From Rosellinia necatrix (Eukaryota; Ascomycota; Sordariomycetes; Xylariales; Xylariaceae), in contig JAGYVD010000009.1 in assembly GCA_021209875.1 (NCBI GenBank), positions 1 through 64,000 on the forward strand: a stretch of DNA of 64,000 bases, in the 5' to 3' direction. The first letter of the stretch is position 1. Every line of letters starts with the position of its first letter. A model generated the notes under the pieces. It was not told the origin of the DNA and did no database searches. It saw only the letters and a list, made by a program, of their open reading frames with translations. Position numbers and translations under genes: made by a program. Of the stretch, positions 12,754-27,053 are shown piece after piece.

Positions 12754-15489
12754 ATCCTTTTTTTTTAAAAAAACTTGGCTTAAGTTTTTAGCCGCGTAAA
12801 ACTAAAAATATATTAAACTGATTTTTTTTTAAAGCTGTTTATATTATATTTAAAATTTAAACAGGAAACTTTTAAATTAATATTTTTAAGCAGTAGAAAA
12901 ATACTTTTAGCATATATAATTAATTAAAATTTTAAAGTTTTTAATTTTTAGTTTTATATTTATTATATTAATTAATTAATTTTTATTTAATTTATTTTAT
13001 AATTAAATTATTAATTATATTATTTATGTTTTATTTATAATTTTAGCTATGTTTTATTTTTAATATATTATTATTTTTATATATTTTAATAAATATATTT
13101 TTTAGCGCTTTTAATTTAATTTATAAACGTTTTAATAGTTCTGTTTTTTTAAATATTTATTATAATATTTTTTAGCTTAATTAAAATATTTTTAAATTAG
13201 CCGCTAAATATTAATTATCGTTATATTTTTAATTTTTTAAAATATTTTATAAAACAGTTTTTTTAAAATTTTTATAATAAAATTTTTTTTTTTTTTTAGC
13301 GCTTTATTAATTATTTTTTTTTAATTAAAGCATTTTTATTTAAATAAAAATTATAAATATATTTTATAGTTATTTAATATAAAACTAGCAGTTTTTTATT
13401 ATATTATTAATAATTTTAATTTAAATTTATTATAATAATCAGCTTGAATTTTAATAATTTTATAAGTTTGTTATATTATTAAATAATTTAGTTTATTATT
13501 AAATCGATCGGTTTGTTTTTTTTTTACAGCATAAATATATAATTTTTAATTATAAAGTTTAGGTTTTATTAAAACTTATTAGCTTATATAATTATTTATT
13601 ATTATATTTTTATATTTATATTTTTGTTTTTTAATATAGTTGCAGACATTTTTATAAATATTTAAACTTTTTTAAATAATTTTTTTAACTTATTATTTTA
13701 TAGTTGCTTTGTTTTTATTTAAAATTTTGAATTAAACGTTATATTTATTAGCTTTTTATTAATATTTTTTTAAAAACAGCTTTTTAAAACTTTATAAAAC
13801 AAAACATTTATATAATATTTAAAACTAAAAACGCTTTAAACTAATTTTTTAAAATAATTAATATATAGTTATAGCTGCTAATCTATTTATTAATATATTA
13901 TTTTTATTTATTTTATTAATTAATAATGTTTTTTATAAAAGGTCTAGTTTTATATTATAAATTTTTAATAGCTTGTTTATAAAATTAGCGATAAACTGGT
14001 TTTTTTATTATTAACTATTATTTTAACTATTTATATATTTAATAAAAACTTTTATAATATATTTTAATAATATATTTTATTATTATTAATTTTTATATAT
14101 AGTTGTTTATGTTAATTTTAATAGTTTATTAATTATATAAAATATTATATTATTTATTTATTTTTTAAAAAAGCTTTTAAAATTACCTATTATATATAGC
14201 TATATATATTTTAGCATTAGTAATAAAGTTAACTTTTTAATATTTTATTATAAAAATTTTATAAAATAATAAAAACAGTTTATTATATATTAATTAATTT
14301 TATAATATAGCTTTAGCTATTAATAACGTTAAAACATTAAACGTTTTATAGTTCTGCGGTTTAAATATATTATTACTAGCTTTATATAAGCTTTTTAATT
14401 ATATAAATTTATAAATTATTTAATTTAAAAACAACTAATTTTTTTTATATAATATAAATTTTTTAATATTAACTAATTAAAGTTTTTATTAGCTTAAGAT
14501 TTTTTTAATATTTATTTAAACTAATATTATATTAATTAACTTTAAATATTACGTTTATAAATTTTATTTTTAATTATAATAAAACTATAATATTTTTATA
14601 ATATATATTTTATATATGCTTTTATTATTTAAAAATTATTAGTTTAAAAAGCTATAGTTTTTTATTTGTTTTTTATTGTTTTTATATTTTAAGTTTTTAT
14701 TAGTTTAAAAAAATATTTATTATTATATTTTTAATTTTAAATAATATATAATATTAAAATTATAATACGCGATAAGCTTAGTTTATTTAGCTTATTTTAA
14801 ATTTAAAAATTTTTTATGCTAAAATATTTTAATATAATATAATTTATAATAATTAAAAACAGCTGCAGCTGTTATAAGCTTATTAGTTCTGTTTTTAATA
14901 AAACAGCTTTTTAATTATTGCTAATATTTTTTGTTATAAATATTATAATTTAATTTTATATTATAAAAGTTTTTAAATAAAATATAATTAGCTGTTATAA
15001 AACGTTTATAGTTTTTTTTATAATAAAACGTTAATAGTTATATTATTAAATATATTTATTTTTATTTAGGTTTTATTTTTATAATTAAAATGTTTTAATA
15101 TTAGCGCGCTAATTAATTTATTTTTAGTGTTTTAAACGTTTTTTAACAAAAGTTTAATTAAGTTAAGTCAGCTTTAGTATAAATTAAATTATTTACTAGC
15201 TTAGCTATTTATTTATATTTATAAATAAACTTTTATAAAAGTTATAAAAACTTAAAAATAACCGTATTTTTTTAATAACGTTTTGATTTTTTTAAATATT
15301 TTTAATTATAAATAATTTTAAGTTTATTAAAATTAACTTTTATATTTTAGTTTTAATAATAAATTTAAAAACTTAGTTTTTTATATAAAACTTATATTTT
15401 TAAGTTAGTTTATAATTTTATTTTTTAAAATATAATAATATTTTATTTATATAATATTAATATTTTAGTTTATTATTTAAATAAATTAA

Positions 15490-15587
15490 AATATTATTAA
15501 TATAAGCTATATAGAAAATATTTAAATATTTTATAATATATTATTAATATATTATTAAAAAGTTGCTAGTTTATTAATTAATTTAAA
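15490..15587 (-). pseudogene. Reverse-transcriptase core remnant of E0
   Basis: Reading the minus strand from 15587, codons give FKLINKLATF-stop, against the conserved gypsy motif FGLTNGPATFQ. Each difference is one or two C-to-T or G-to-A changes (GGA to AAA, ACT to ATT, CCA to CTA, CAA to TAA). From 15504 the minus strand reads YINNILIYLNN, the active-site box Y-x-D-D with both aspartate codons GAT changed to AAT. The two motifs are 83 bp apart, one short of the expected 84, so a 1-bp deletion lies between. The enzyme cannot be functional. Confidence 0.85.
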
Positions 15588-18500
15588 AATAATATTTTAA
15601 ACTAATAAGCTTTATATTATGTTTAAAAGACTGTTAATTTTTATTTTTTTTGCTATATAAATATAATAAAATATTTATTTAATATTAATTTTAATAAATA
15701 TTTTAACTTATATTATATAAGCTAATATTTTTGATTAATAATAACAAGTATTAATTTTTTATATTAAAAGTTTAATTTTTATAATTAATATATAAATATA
15801 ATAATATATTATTTTTTATATAAATAATATAAAAGCAGCTTAAAAGCTAATATAAGCTTTATAAATTTTTTGCTAAATTATTATAAATATATTATTTATA
15901 AGTTTTAGTTTTTAAATAATATTTTATAAAAAAACTATATTTTAATATTTTAAGTTTTAATTTAAAAATAAGCAGTAATTTATTTCTAGCTTATATAAAA
16001 ACAGGTTGTTTAAAGCAGCTTTTAAAAAAACATTTAAATATTTATAATAAGTTTTAAAACAATTTATTGCAAGTTTTTTTTTAATTTTATATTATTTTTA
16101 AACAATAGCTTATTTTAAATTTTCTGCTGTTTATTATTTATTATGTTATTAATTTTATACAGTGTAGTTATATTATAATATATTATATTATTTTATTATA
16201 ACGTTATATTAAAAACTATAGCTTTAATAGTTATAATTTTTATTATTTAATATTTATATTATTTAATAATATTTTGCTAAAGTTAATAAAAGCTTTAAGC
16301 GTTTTTTTAATAAAGTTTTTATTTTAAGCCTAGTTTTTATTATTTTAAAAACTAGTTTAATTTTTCAGCTTAACATTTTTTTTTTTATATTTTTATATAG
16401 TTTTATTTTTGTTTAAAACATTTATTAGTTTTAAAGTTTTAAACTTTATATTAAAATAGTTTTAAAAATAAAAACTTTTAAGCTTGCGTTTTTAATAGTT
16501 AATATAGCTTTTAATTAAATAATTTTTATTATATTTAGTTTAAAATACTTTAAGCTTATAATTTTTTTTTGCTATATTTAATTAAATTAATTTTTTATAT
16601 TTTTATTTTTTAATTTATTAGTTTTTTTTAAGTAATATTTTTTAATATTTAAAATATTTTAATAAGTTTTTGTTTTATTTATTAAAATTTTAAAATTTAA
16701 TATTTAAGTTTTATTTATTTAAAAATAAAAGTTATCTATATAAAAATTTATTAGCATATTATAATAGTTATAATATTTTTTTTATTAATTATATTATATT
16801 TTATATAAATAATTATTAAAAAGCTGTTTATATAGTTTTTTTATATTTTAAAATATAATTTTAAAGCTAAGTTTATTTATTAAATTAAATTACTATTATA
16901 TTTAATAATAATAGCTGTTTAAAACTTGTTATAGTTTTAAGTTTTAAATATTTTATTATTTATATAGTAAAAATTATACTAATTAAAATATATATGTTTG
17001 CTTTTATATTAACTAAAATTTTAATAAATAATATAAATTTATTATTTATTATAATATAATATATAAAAACAGGTTTTTTTAATATATTTGTTAAAAAATT
17101 AAATAGGATTTTTTATATTATATTATATTAAATATTAATATTTTTGCTTAAAAAAAGGTTTAATTATTTTAGGCTGTTTTTTTTTTTTGTTTGCATCTAT
17201 TTTTTATATAATCTGTTCTTATAGTTTTTATAAAAATAATATTAACATATATATTATTTAATTAATTAAAGTTGCTTTTATAAAAATAATTATTATTATA
17301 GTGTTTTTATTTATAATAAATAAAATATTTATTTTTAAAATAAAAACTTTAAATTAGTCCAGTTTTAATTTAACCTAGATTTTTGTTCTGTTTTTATTTA
17401 TTTAATAGCTGTTATTTTTTTGTTGTTGTTCTGCGGTAAATAAATATTTTCTGGTCGGGAACTATTTTTAACAGCTATAATTAAAACTTTTTCTAGCTTT
17501 TTATTTTTTTTTATGTTTTGTTTTTTTTTTAAAGCTTTGTTTTAAATAAAGTTTTTCTGCTATTAATAGTTATATAACTGCATATATTTATAATAAATAA
17601 AAATTTTAATTATATTATTATATAGCTTGTTTATATAAAGTTTATTTAAACGTTTAAATAACTTATTATATATATTTTGTTTAAAATTTTTAAATTAATT
17701 TTTGCTATGCTAGTTTAATAAGCAAACTTAATATAAAACAAAATAAACTTATTATTTATTATTATTTTAAGTTTTAATATTAAATTTTAGTTTTTTATAT
17801 TTATTAAAATTATTATAAAATAAAAATAAATAGTTTAATATTTTTAACTAGTTTTTAATATTAGTTTATTATAATTATAAATAATAAATAATATTAAATT
17901 TTTAAAACTTTGCTTTTATATAACTAGTTATATAATTAATTTTTTAATTTATACTAAAAATAATTGCTGTTTTTAATAAGTTTATTTTTTAAAAATATAA
18001 ACTAATATTTAAATTTTATTTTAACTTGTTTTTATTAATTTTTATTTATAAATATAAAAGTTTAACAGTTTTAAAAATTAATTTTAATTTTTTTAATATA
18101 TTATAAATTTAAAGTTTTTAAGTTAAGTTTTAAAATAATTTTAAGCAACTATTAAATCTGTTTAATTAAATAAATATTATAATAATTTAATTTTTAAAAT
18201 TTTAATTTTTTATTAGTTTTAATTAAAGCTTAGTTTAAATTAGCTTTAATTTTTTGTTTTTAAACCGAATTAATTTATTTAATATATTATTTATATAAAA
18301 TTATTATTAATATTATTAATTATATTAATAATATTTTAAAATATTTTAAATAATATTTATAAATAAAAACAACGTTTAAACTTATAATATATATTTTAAA
18401 ATAGTTTTAAACTAGTTTTATAAATTTTTAAAAATTTATAAACTTGTTTTATAAAAAAAGCACGTTTTTTTATTTGTTATTGCTATAAAAACTATTTTTA

Positions 18501-18964
18501 TTTATTTATTTATAATAAAATAAACAGCGTTAGTTTTATTTATTTTATAAAGTTTTTATAAAGTTTTATAAAAACTAGCTATATATATGTTTTAATTATT
18601 ATTATTAATAATATAATTTTAATATAAAAGTGTTAATAAGTTTATTTTTTATTTTTTATTTTTATTATAACTTTTATTTTTTAGTTAGAGCGTTAGGCTG
18701 TATTAATATTATTAGTTTATATTAATAATTTTATTAACTTTAAAATTAGCGTTAAAATTTATTATAGTTATATTAAATATTATTATATAAAGCTAGTTTA
18801 TTTAAATCGTTTTTTAAAACGTATTTATTATTTAATTTTTATTAAAAAAGTTAAATTATTTTTTTTTTGCTATAATATTTTAACAAATTAATTAATTTAT
18901 TAATTATTTAATCTGTTAAAAAAATTTATTGTTTTTTTAAACAATAAAAAATAAACCTTAGTTT

Positions 18965-19234
18965 TATAATAGCAGTAATAATAACAGTTAAAACAGAGCT
19001 TAACTATATTTATATATTAAAAAAAAAAACTAAAGTTAAAAAAAAAAAAGAACTATATATAAAGCCGACGGCCAGAATTTTTACTTATATATACTACTAG
19101 CTATTTATTATATGACTAGCCTACCGCATTTACTACTTTGTACTTGTACCTATTTAGCTGAAGAACTAATCAGGGGCCGCCAGGCCATTTATTCGTGCAG
19201 CCAATCAGGGCTATCATGGCTATAGGTCATGACA
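18965..19234 (-). repeat. 5' LTR of E0
   Basis: This copy is aligned base for base with 12484-12753. Its outer (right) 120 bp are almost unmutated and, on the minus strand, begin TGTCATGACCTATAGCC. Its inner (left) part has lost nearly all C and G. The start TGTCATGACC resembles the TGTCACGACC start of the E3-family LTRs. Confidence 0.9.
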
Positions 19235-19239
19235 AAAAA

Positions 19240-19911
19240 GCTATAAAAACAAAACTTTTAATAATAATTTATTTAAACAAAAAAATGAAATAATAAAATT
19301 ATTATTTAATATTATATATATATATATTTAAACTATAATCAAATAAATATATTGCTATTTTTATAATAAACTTAAACAAAATATATTTAAAACTTATTAA
19401 ATTTTAATTATTTAAACTAAGCGATTTTTTGTTAATATGAATATAAATATAATTATTAAAAATATTTAATTTATATAAAAATATTTTTATAAAAATATAA
19501 AGTTAATTATAAATTTTACAGCAGCATATATAAAATAATATTATAATAATAAATATAAATTAATAAAGTTTCATATAAAAATATAATATATTTAAAACTT
19601 TATTTAAAATATTATTGTTTTAAAAGCTCTTTAAAAATATTTTTAATAGCGCGTAAAACTATAAAAAATTAAAAAAAAAATTAATAAATTAGTTTATAAA
19701 TTAAAATTACCGAAAACTTTTAACATTTATTTTATTATTTTAATCGCGTATTTATTATTTATAAACACTGGTAAAAAGTCTTTTTATTAAAAAATACTAG
19801 CACTAAGGCTAATGTTTAAAAAGCAAGACTTAAAAAAAAAAAACAACTTATTTAAAATCGAAATAATTTTTAAATATTAAATAAACCGTACTAAAAACAG
19901 ATTTAATTATT
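19240..19911 (+). mobile_element. Element B, middle part (between E0 and E1)
   Basis: After the E0 target duplication the sequence reads on the plus strand as a degraded continuation of an RNase H to integrase region; for example TAAAACAAAACTTTTAAT fits the end of RNase H. The interpretation is weak beyond position. The segment is certainly bounded by the E0 and E1 target duplications, which shows it is host sequence for both. GC-richer words (GCGCGTAAAACT at about 19647) are scattered in it. Confidence 0.5.
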
Positions 19912-20116
19912 TAAGAGGTGCACTATAGGGGGGGTTAAAAGTGTATTATAGAAAATAAAGATCTAACTATTCTGATTTAACTTGTAGATCTAGCTAGGTG
20001 CGTAGGCCAGGGCCTATTTATTAGAGCTAGTCTTAAGTAGTAAAATGTATAGCTTTGTTATGCTATAAGTAGGGCTATAATATTTATATAAGCGACTTTT
20101 TTGTTAGCGCGTATTA
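19912..20116 (-). repeat. 3' LTR of E1
   Basis: The outer end keeps TAAGAGGTGCACTATAGGGG, and the inner end GCGCGTATTA is reached through a heavily mutated stretch. The inner partner at 27054 has lost the G run of this end. The four LTRs of this family (two in E1, two in E2) confirm the borders. Confidence 0.88.
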
Positions 20117-22739
20117 AAATGCCGCGTTAAATTTTAAGCTTTTGCTAACTTTAGTAATTTTATCACATGCTTTTATAAAAACGCTTTTTTTTTTTAAAAA
20201 ATAGCTTTTATTTTTAGTTATAAGCTGTATTAGTTTTAATATTTTTTAATAAGTTTTTTATTATGTTGTAGCTGTTTTTTATTATTTATTAATTAAATTT
20301 ATAACTTTATTTTTTATTTAATAAAATAGTTTAAACTATTTTATTTATAGTTAAGTTTATATTTTAAAATAATTTTTATTTTATAAATGTTTTTTATTAA
20401 AGTTTTATTTAATTTTTATTAAATTAAAAATAAGATTTATTGTTTAAACAAATTATATTTTTTAAAGTTACACGTAAATATTTTATAAAAATAATTAAAT
20501 AAATATAAAATTTTTAAAAAATTTAATTTATAAGCTAAGTTTTTAATTTATTGTTTAATTATTTAAAGTTTAAATTTTTGTTATAAATACTTTTAAAAAG
20601 TCGGTTAAATAAATAATATTTTTATATAAACATAAATAAACTTGATTTTTTTTTAAATTTTAGCAGGCAATATTTTATATTATAGTTTTATTTTATAACA
20701 GCTTAAACAAAATTTATTATAAAGTATATATTTTATAAAATGTTTGCAAAAAACATATTTTAATAAATTTTTAATTTTTTAAAGTTTATTAATATTTTTA
20801 ATATATTAAATAGTTTAAATTTAAACAATTATTTATAAAAATAAAATATATAGTTTTATTATATGCAGCGTTTAAATTTTATTATAAAAAAATATAATGT
20901 TTATTTATTTTATTTTTAGTTTTTAAAAATATAATATTATATTATTATTTTAACTATTTAATTTTACGTTTTAAAAACTGTTTATTTAAAAATAATATAT
21001 AGCTGTTATTATTAGTTTAATATTTAAAGTTTTTAAATATTTTGCTAAAATTTAAATATAAATTTTAGTTTTAATTAAAAATAATGTTTTTAAAAATATT
21101 TTAATTATTTAATAAAATTGTTTAATTAATATAATACTTTATTTTTCTGCTATATATTTTTATGTTTAAAAATTAATAAAATATATTTTAATATAAAACA
21201 GAATATAGTTATTATTATATTATACGTTTTAAAATATAGCTTTTTCGTTTAATTATTAAAATATATTTTTATTTTAACTTTTAATAAAACTAAAATAAAA
21301 TCTATATTTATAATATATATAAATAAAAAGTTATTATGTTTAATTAGTTTTAATTTTTTATTAAAAGTTATTTATTATTTTAGTTTAAGTTGTATATATT
21401 ATAATATTTAATATAATTTTTATTATTTATGTTTTATTAGTTATAATAAATAGTTTTAATGTTTATATTATATATTAAGCGCTATAATATTATTTATTAT
21501 TATATATTTATTTTAGTATTTTTTAATTCTTTTAATTAAAATATATAAACGTTTTATATTTATATATATATTATATATTAATCTCTTTGTTATAATATTA
21601 AAAAGTATTTAAGTTTAAAATAAATTATAACGTTTTTATTATTTTTTTTTTAAATGTTTTAAAATTTTTAATATTTATATATATTTCCGGTTTTTATATA
21701 TGCTATTATAAATCTATTTTTAATATTTTATTTATTATTATTTTTAATATAAATATATAAAACGCTGTTTTTAATCTTTTTATATTATGTTTAATATTAG
21801 TTTATTATTTATTTTTATTAGTTTTTGTTTATTTTTATATATTTAATATTATTTATAAACAGTTAAACATTTTTAAAATATAATTAAGTTTTTTAGCAGG
21901 TAGTATATATATAGTTTATATTATAATAAATAAATAAATAAATTAATTAGTTTTTAATTAACGTGTTTTATAGCTGCAGTTTTTAATATAATATATTTAA
22001 TAATATTTTTAATAGCTAAATAATTAGTTAATACTATTATTAGTTTTTGTTTAATTATATTATAATACGCAGTTTTTAGCTGTTTATATTAAACATGCTA
22101 TTTTTAGTTTTAAAAGCTTATTATTTATTTTTATATTTATTAATAATTTGTTTAAATATATTATTAATTAAACTTTTATATTAAATATAATATTTTTAGT
22201 TTTTATATATGTTTAAGCTTTAAATAGAATATTATTATTTTAAATTTTTTTATATTAATCTGTTAATTTATAAAAATAGTTTTTATAAAAATTATAATAA
22301 TATTACGTGGTTTTTATATATAATATTTTATATAGCTTTAAAAATATTATTTTTAAAATGTTAGTTTATAATATTTAGATTTTATATAGTTTTTATATTT
22401 ATAAAGCTTTTTATTTTAATATAACTATTTTATTTATTTTTGTTAATAAAGCTGTTTTTTTTTCTATAAAAATTTAATTAATTTAATATAATATAAAATC
22501 AGGCTATATAAAAATTTTATTGTTTTTATATATTATTTAAAAGTTTTAGTTAATTTAAAAAATTAAGTTATAAATTGTTATTATATAATTTTTAATGTTA
22601 TTATTTTAAATATATTTATTTTAAATTTAAATAAGTTTATTAAAAATATTTTATAAAAACTTTATTAATAATATAATTATATATTAGTTTTAAATCGTTA
22701 AAATATAGTTTTTAAATATTTTTATATTATTTTATTATA

Positions 22740-23055
22740 TTAAAAATATTATTATATTGTTTATAAAAGCTTTGTAGTATTTTTAATATGTTTTAAAAAA
22801 TTGTTTATATAGCGCTATATATATATTAAAAATTACAGAAACTTATTACTGCTATATAGTATTTTTTATTTTTTAAGCTAATAATAATAAATTAACTTTT
22901 AAAGTTTAAATATATTAAAACTAATAAAAAAAATAATTGTATTAATTATTATTATAAAATGTTTTTTTAAAAATTTAATAATTTTTATTTATAGTAATAA
23001 TAAATAATTATTTAGTACTGCTATTTTGTTTAAGTTTTTAAGTTAATAATTATTT
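22740..23055 (-). pseudogene. Reverse-transcriptase remnant of E1
   Basis: On the minus strand 22770-22744 reads AFINNIIIF, the active-site box of the gypsy type usually written RAFIDDIVIFS, with both GAT codons now AAT or AAC. About 250 bp upstream, near 23005-23045, lies the counterpart of the E2 segment that reads LNKIAVLNNY (compare the conserved LNKITVPDxYPLP block). Frames are broken between the two motifs. Confidence 0.72.
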
Positions 23056-26000
23056 AGTTTTTTATATTATAATATTTAAAAGTTTTGTTTTATTTAATAT
23101 TAATTATTAAGCTATAAATATAAAATATATAAATAAAATTAATTTATTAATTTATTTTATATGTTTTTTTTATATAAGTTGTTATAAAATTTATTAAAAA
23201 ATCTATGTTTTTGCAACTAAAAAGTATATGCAACTTATAAGCTTAGTTTTTTAATTCTGTTATTTTTTATAAAAAAGCTTTTAGCTATTGTTTAATTAAT
23301 ATATTAATAGTTTTTTGTTTTATTATATATTAAATTTTTTATTATTTTTTAAATTTTTTATTAATAACGTTTGCCCGGCGTATATATATATACTTTTAAA
23401 TATAATAATTTCTAGCATGTTTATAAATCGTTTAATTTTTAATATAAATAAGATTTTAAAAATTCTAAAGCGTGCAATATTTAAAGTTAATAAAGATTTT
23501 TTCTAGTTTTATAAAATTTATAATATTTTTATTACGTTTATAAATAACGTTTTAAATAAAAATATAGCCGGTTATATTTATATAATATTAATAATTTTAT
23601 ATAATGTTAATATATTTTAAAAAATATATTATTAATTATTACTGCTATAATTATTAAAATTATTTTAAATTAAATGCTTATATATATAAATACTTTTACT
23701 TGGTTAAATATTTAAAAAGGCTTTTTTTATAGTGTTAAAAATATTATTAAAAATAATTCTATATTATTAATTATATTAGCAACTGTAGCTATAACAGCTA
23801 ATACTATTAAAGCTTTTTAAATTTTATTACAAAATAACTTTAGTTTTTATTTTTTATATTATTTTTATTTTAGTTTTTTAGCTATTATAACGTATTATTT
23901 TAACATGTTTATTATAAATATTATATATTATATTTTTATATTAATAATTATATTTATAATTATAAAATAGTTTTAAAACTAAAAGCTAAAATTACAGCTT
24001 ATTAATAATGTTTTATATTTCACGGCTATATATATATTTTTTTTGTTTTAAAATAGATTTTTTTTGTTTATTATTTTTTTATATATTTATGCTTTTATAT
24101 TTTAATATTAAATTTTATTTAAAATTTGTTTAAAGTTAAAAATTAAATTATATTAGCTTTATAGCTTATAATTGTTTAATAAAAAAAAAAGTTGTTTTTA
24201 AAAATAAGTTAAGTTTTAGTTTTTTATTATTTATTTTTTTTGCGGAATTTTTATTTTATTAGTTTTTTTATTGTTAATTTTTTATAAAAAAAAAATTTAG
24301 TTTATTTTTAAGTTTTATTAGTTTTAGTCTAATTTTTTAAAAAAGTTTTGTTGTTTTTTATTATATGTTCTAAAATATTTAAAAATATTTAATTAATATA
24401 TATTATACTTATGCTTAAATTAGCATATATTTTTATTTTATTGTTTATTTTAAAGTTTTATGTTTTAAATTATAACTATATATAATATATAAATTTTTAT
24501 TTTTTTTATATTATATATTAAAACGTTTTTAATATTTTTAATATTTTTAATATTTTATAAATAATTAATTATATTTGTTTTTTAGCAAGCGTTTTTTATT
24601 TTAAATAAGCTGTTGTATTTTTAATAGTATTTTTTTAGCTTGTTTATAATATCGTAAATATTTAAAAAAAATTATGTAATAGTATTAATGCTATATAATA
24701 TTTATATATTTATTTTTTAGATTAAGTAGCGATTTTATATTAAGTTTTTAAATTATATATTAGGTTTATATTTACGTAGGTATTAAATTCTTTTATCAGC
24801 GGTAGCAAATTTTTTATAATATTAGTAGTATATTAAGTTTATTATTAATTAATGTAATATTTTAAGTATATTATTGTTTTTTTTGTTGTTTAATAAATAG
24901 TAATCTGACTAACTATTATTAGTTTTTTTAAAAAAATAAACTTTATTGTTTTAGTTGTTATAATTTTTAAAGTTATAATTGCTGATATTATAATTATTGT
25001 TTTAGTTGCGTTAGTTGTTATCCTGTAGTTTTTGGTTTTTTTATTATAATTTTATAATAATTATTATTTTATTTTTAAAAAGGTTAGATAAACAATTATT
25101 TTTTAGTTGTAGTTATACTAATTGTTATAATTATAGTTATAATTATATTTATAGATATTATAACGTTATTTATTTTTATTGTTGTTTTTTAATATTATTT
25201 TTAAATTGTTTATATAACTAGTTTTTTAATTAATTTTAAAAAAATAGCAATTTTTTTAAAAAAGATCTTGCTTTATTTATATATCCTAGGGTATTAAAGT
25301 TATAAAACGCGTTAAATACGCTATATTTTTTATTTATTAATAATTTTTTAGCTAAGTTTTATAAATTATTTTAGATTTTTTAATTTTAAGCATATATTTT
25401 TTATTTTTAGTTTTAAATAAATAGTTTTAAAAATGTTTAATTTTTAGCTTTATATTATTATAAATATATATTATTATTTTATATTAGTTGCTGTTATTAA
25501 TACTTAAAATATTTATAACGCGTATATATTTTAATTATTTTATATATATTATAATAATATATATAAATTCTAATATATATTTTTAAAGTTAAATAATTAC
25601 TTTTAAATTTTTAAGTTATAATATTTACGTTTATTATAAAATATTATTATATAGTTTTAATAATATAGTTAATATTTTTACAGCATAGTTTAGTTTAAGT
25701 AATTAAGCTTAGTTTATTATTTTATTATAAAACTACAAGTTTTATAAAAATGTTTAAAATAATAATAAAATTTGTTTTTTGTTTTATAACGTATTTTTTA
25801 TTTTTAAAAATAACGTTAAATAATTAATAAAAAATAAATATTTATAAATATTATATTTTTTTTATTATTATATTTAAATCGTTAAAGTTATTATAAAAAA
25901 GTTAAAAATGCTAATTTTTTTTATAGCTTAATATTTTGCTATAAGCGTTTATAATTTAAGTTTTTATAAAGTTTATTTATTTTTAGTTATATTAAAACTA

Positions 26001-26620
26001 GCTGTTTATTTTATTATTTTATAATTTAAATCTAATAAATTTTTAATAAATCTAAGTTTGCTAATAAGCCGGTTTTTTTTTTTTTTTATATTTTATTTAA
26101 AACGATTAATAGTTATTTTAACGCTAGTTAGCTTATAAATATTTAATTAAATAATAGTTAAATTATAAGAAGTACTAAATTTAATAAATATTTTTTTTAT
26201 TGCTAGCTTTTATTATATATATTATTTTTTTTTTGTTATGTTTTTTTTTTTTGTAGCTAATAGCTGCACAGTTTTATTTTTTTAAGTTTAAGCTTTATTT
26301 TATTATTTCAGCTATATTAATTATTATAGTTTATATTTTTTTATAATTTCTGTTTATTTATTGTTTTATAAAAAAAATAAAAATTATATATTAATTAAAA
26401 CCTAGTTTTTAAAAGTTTTTAGTTTTTTTCTGTTTTTTAAAAAACGTTGTTAGCTTTATTTTTAATTTATTATTTTTAACAGTTGTTTATTTTTAGTTTA
26501 AATTTTAAATATTTTATAGTTTTTATATTTTTATTTAACTTAATATTTAACTGTTTTTATTTTAAAATATTATTTTAAATATAACTTTATTTTTTATTTA
26601 TAACTATAAGCAAGCTTAAT

Positions 26621-26653
26621 AAATTAATATAATAAATTAATATAATAAATTAT
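26621..26653. repeat. 13-bp A+T tandem repeat
   Basis: The unit AAATTAATATAAT occurs twice, followed by a partial third copy. It lies inside E1 and is a minor low-complexity feature. Confidence 0.7.
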
Positions 26654-27053
26654 AATATAAAATAAAATAATAAAATAAATACTTTATATTTAACAGCTAG
26701 GATAAATATTTATAATATTTACGTTATTATTAGCTAAAATATAAAAATATAATATTAAGCTTATTATTATTATATTATATTTTTATAAAGTTTTTTAACG
26801 TTTTTAATTAACTATAGTTATTTAAGCAACATTTTAAATTTTAATATAAATTACCGGTTAAAATAGTTTTTAGCTTTAATAAAAATATATAATATAAAAA
26901 AAATAAGCTGTAGTTTTAGCTTGTTTAATTAAAATAACGCCAGCGTTTTTATAAATCGTAAAATTTATTGCTTAAAATGCTTTTATTTTTATTAAAATAA
27001 AAAATAAAATAGTTTAATTTAGTTTTTATAAAAAACGTTATAAAAACATTAAT

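Larger units (their letters stand above)
12484..19234 (-). mobile_element. E0: complete 6.75-kb Ty3/gypsy element, RIP-degraded
   Basis: Two 270-bp LTRs (12484-12753, 18965-19234) in the same orientation bound the element, with the 5-bp target duplication AAAAA at 12479-12483 and 19235-19239. A purine tract, read on the minus strand as nine A then GGAT, abuts the left LTR at 12754-12766. Together with the reverse-transcriptase motifs at 15490-15587 on the minus strand, this makes the left LTR the 3' LTR and the right one the 5' LTR. The interior is riddled with stops. E0 sits in element B. A second, truncated copy lies at 56631-58920. Confidence 0.88.

Noticed and set aside
23315..23506. Open frame of 63 codons on the plus strand
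   Set aside because: It lies antisense to the degraded polyprotein region of E1, is made of Ile, Phe, Leu and Asn codons as expected from A+T-rich DNA, and is not kept open in E2.
25015..25221. Cysteine- and tyrosine-containing open frame of 68 codons
   Set aside because: It reflects a low-complexity stretch of GTTATAATTA-like words antisense to E1's gag side. The matching E2 segment (51420-51660) is not open in the same frame. No zinc-knuckle spacing fits.
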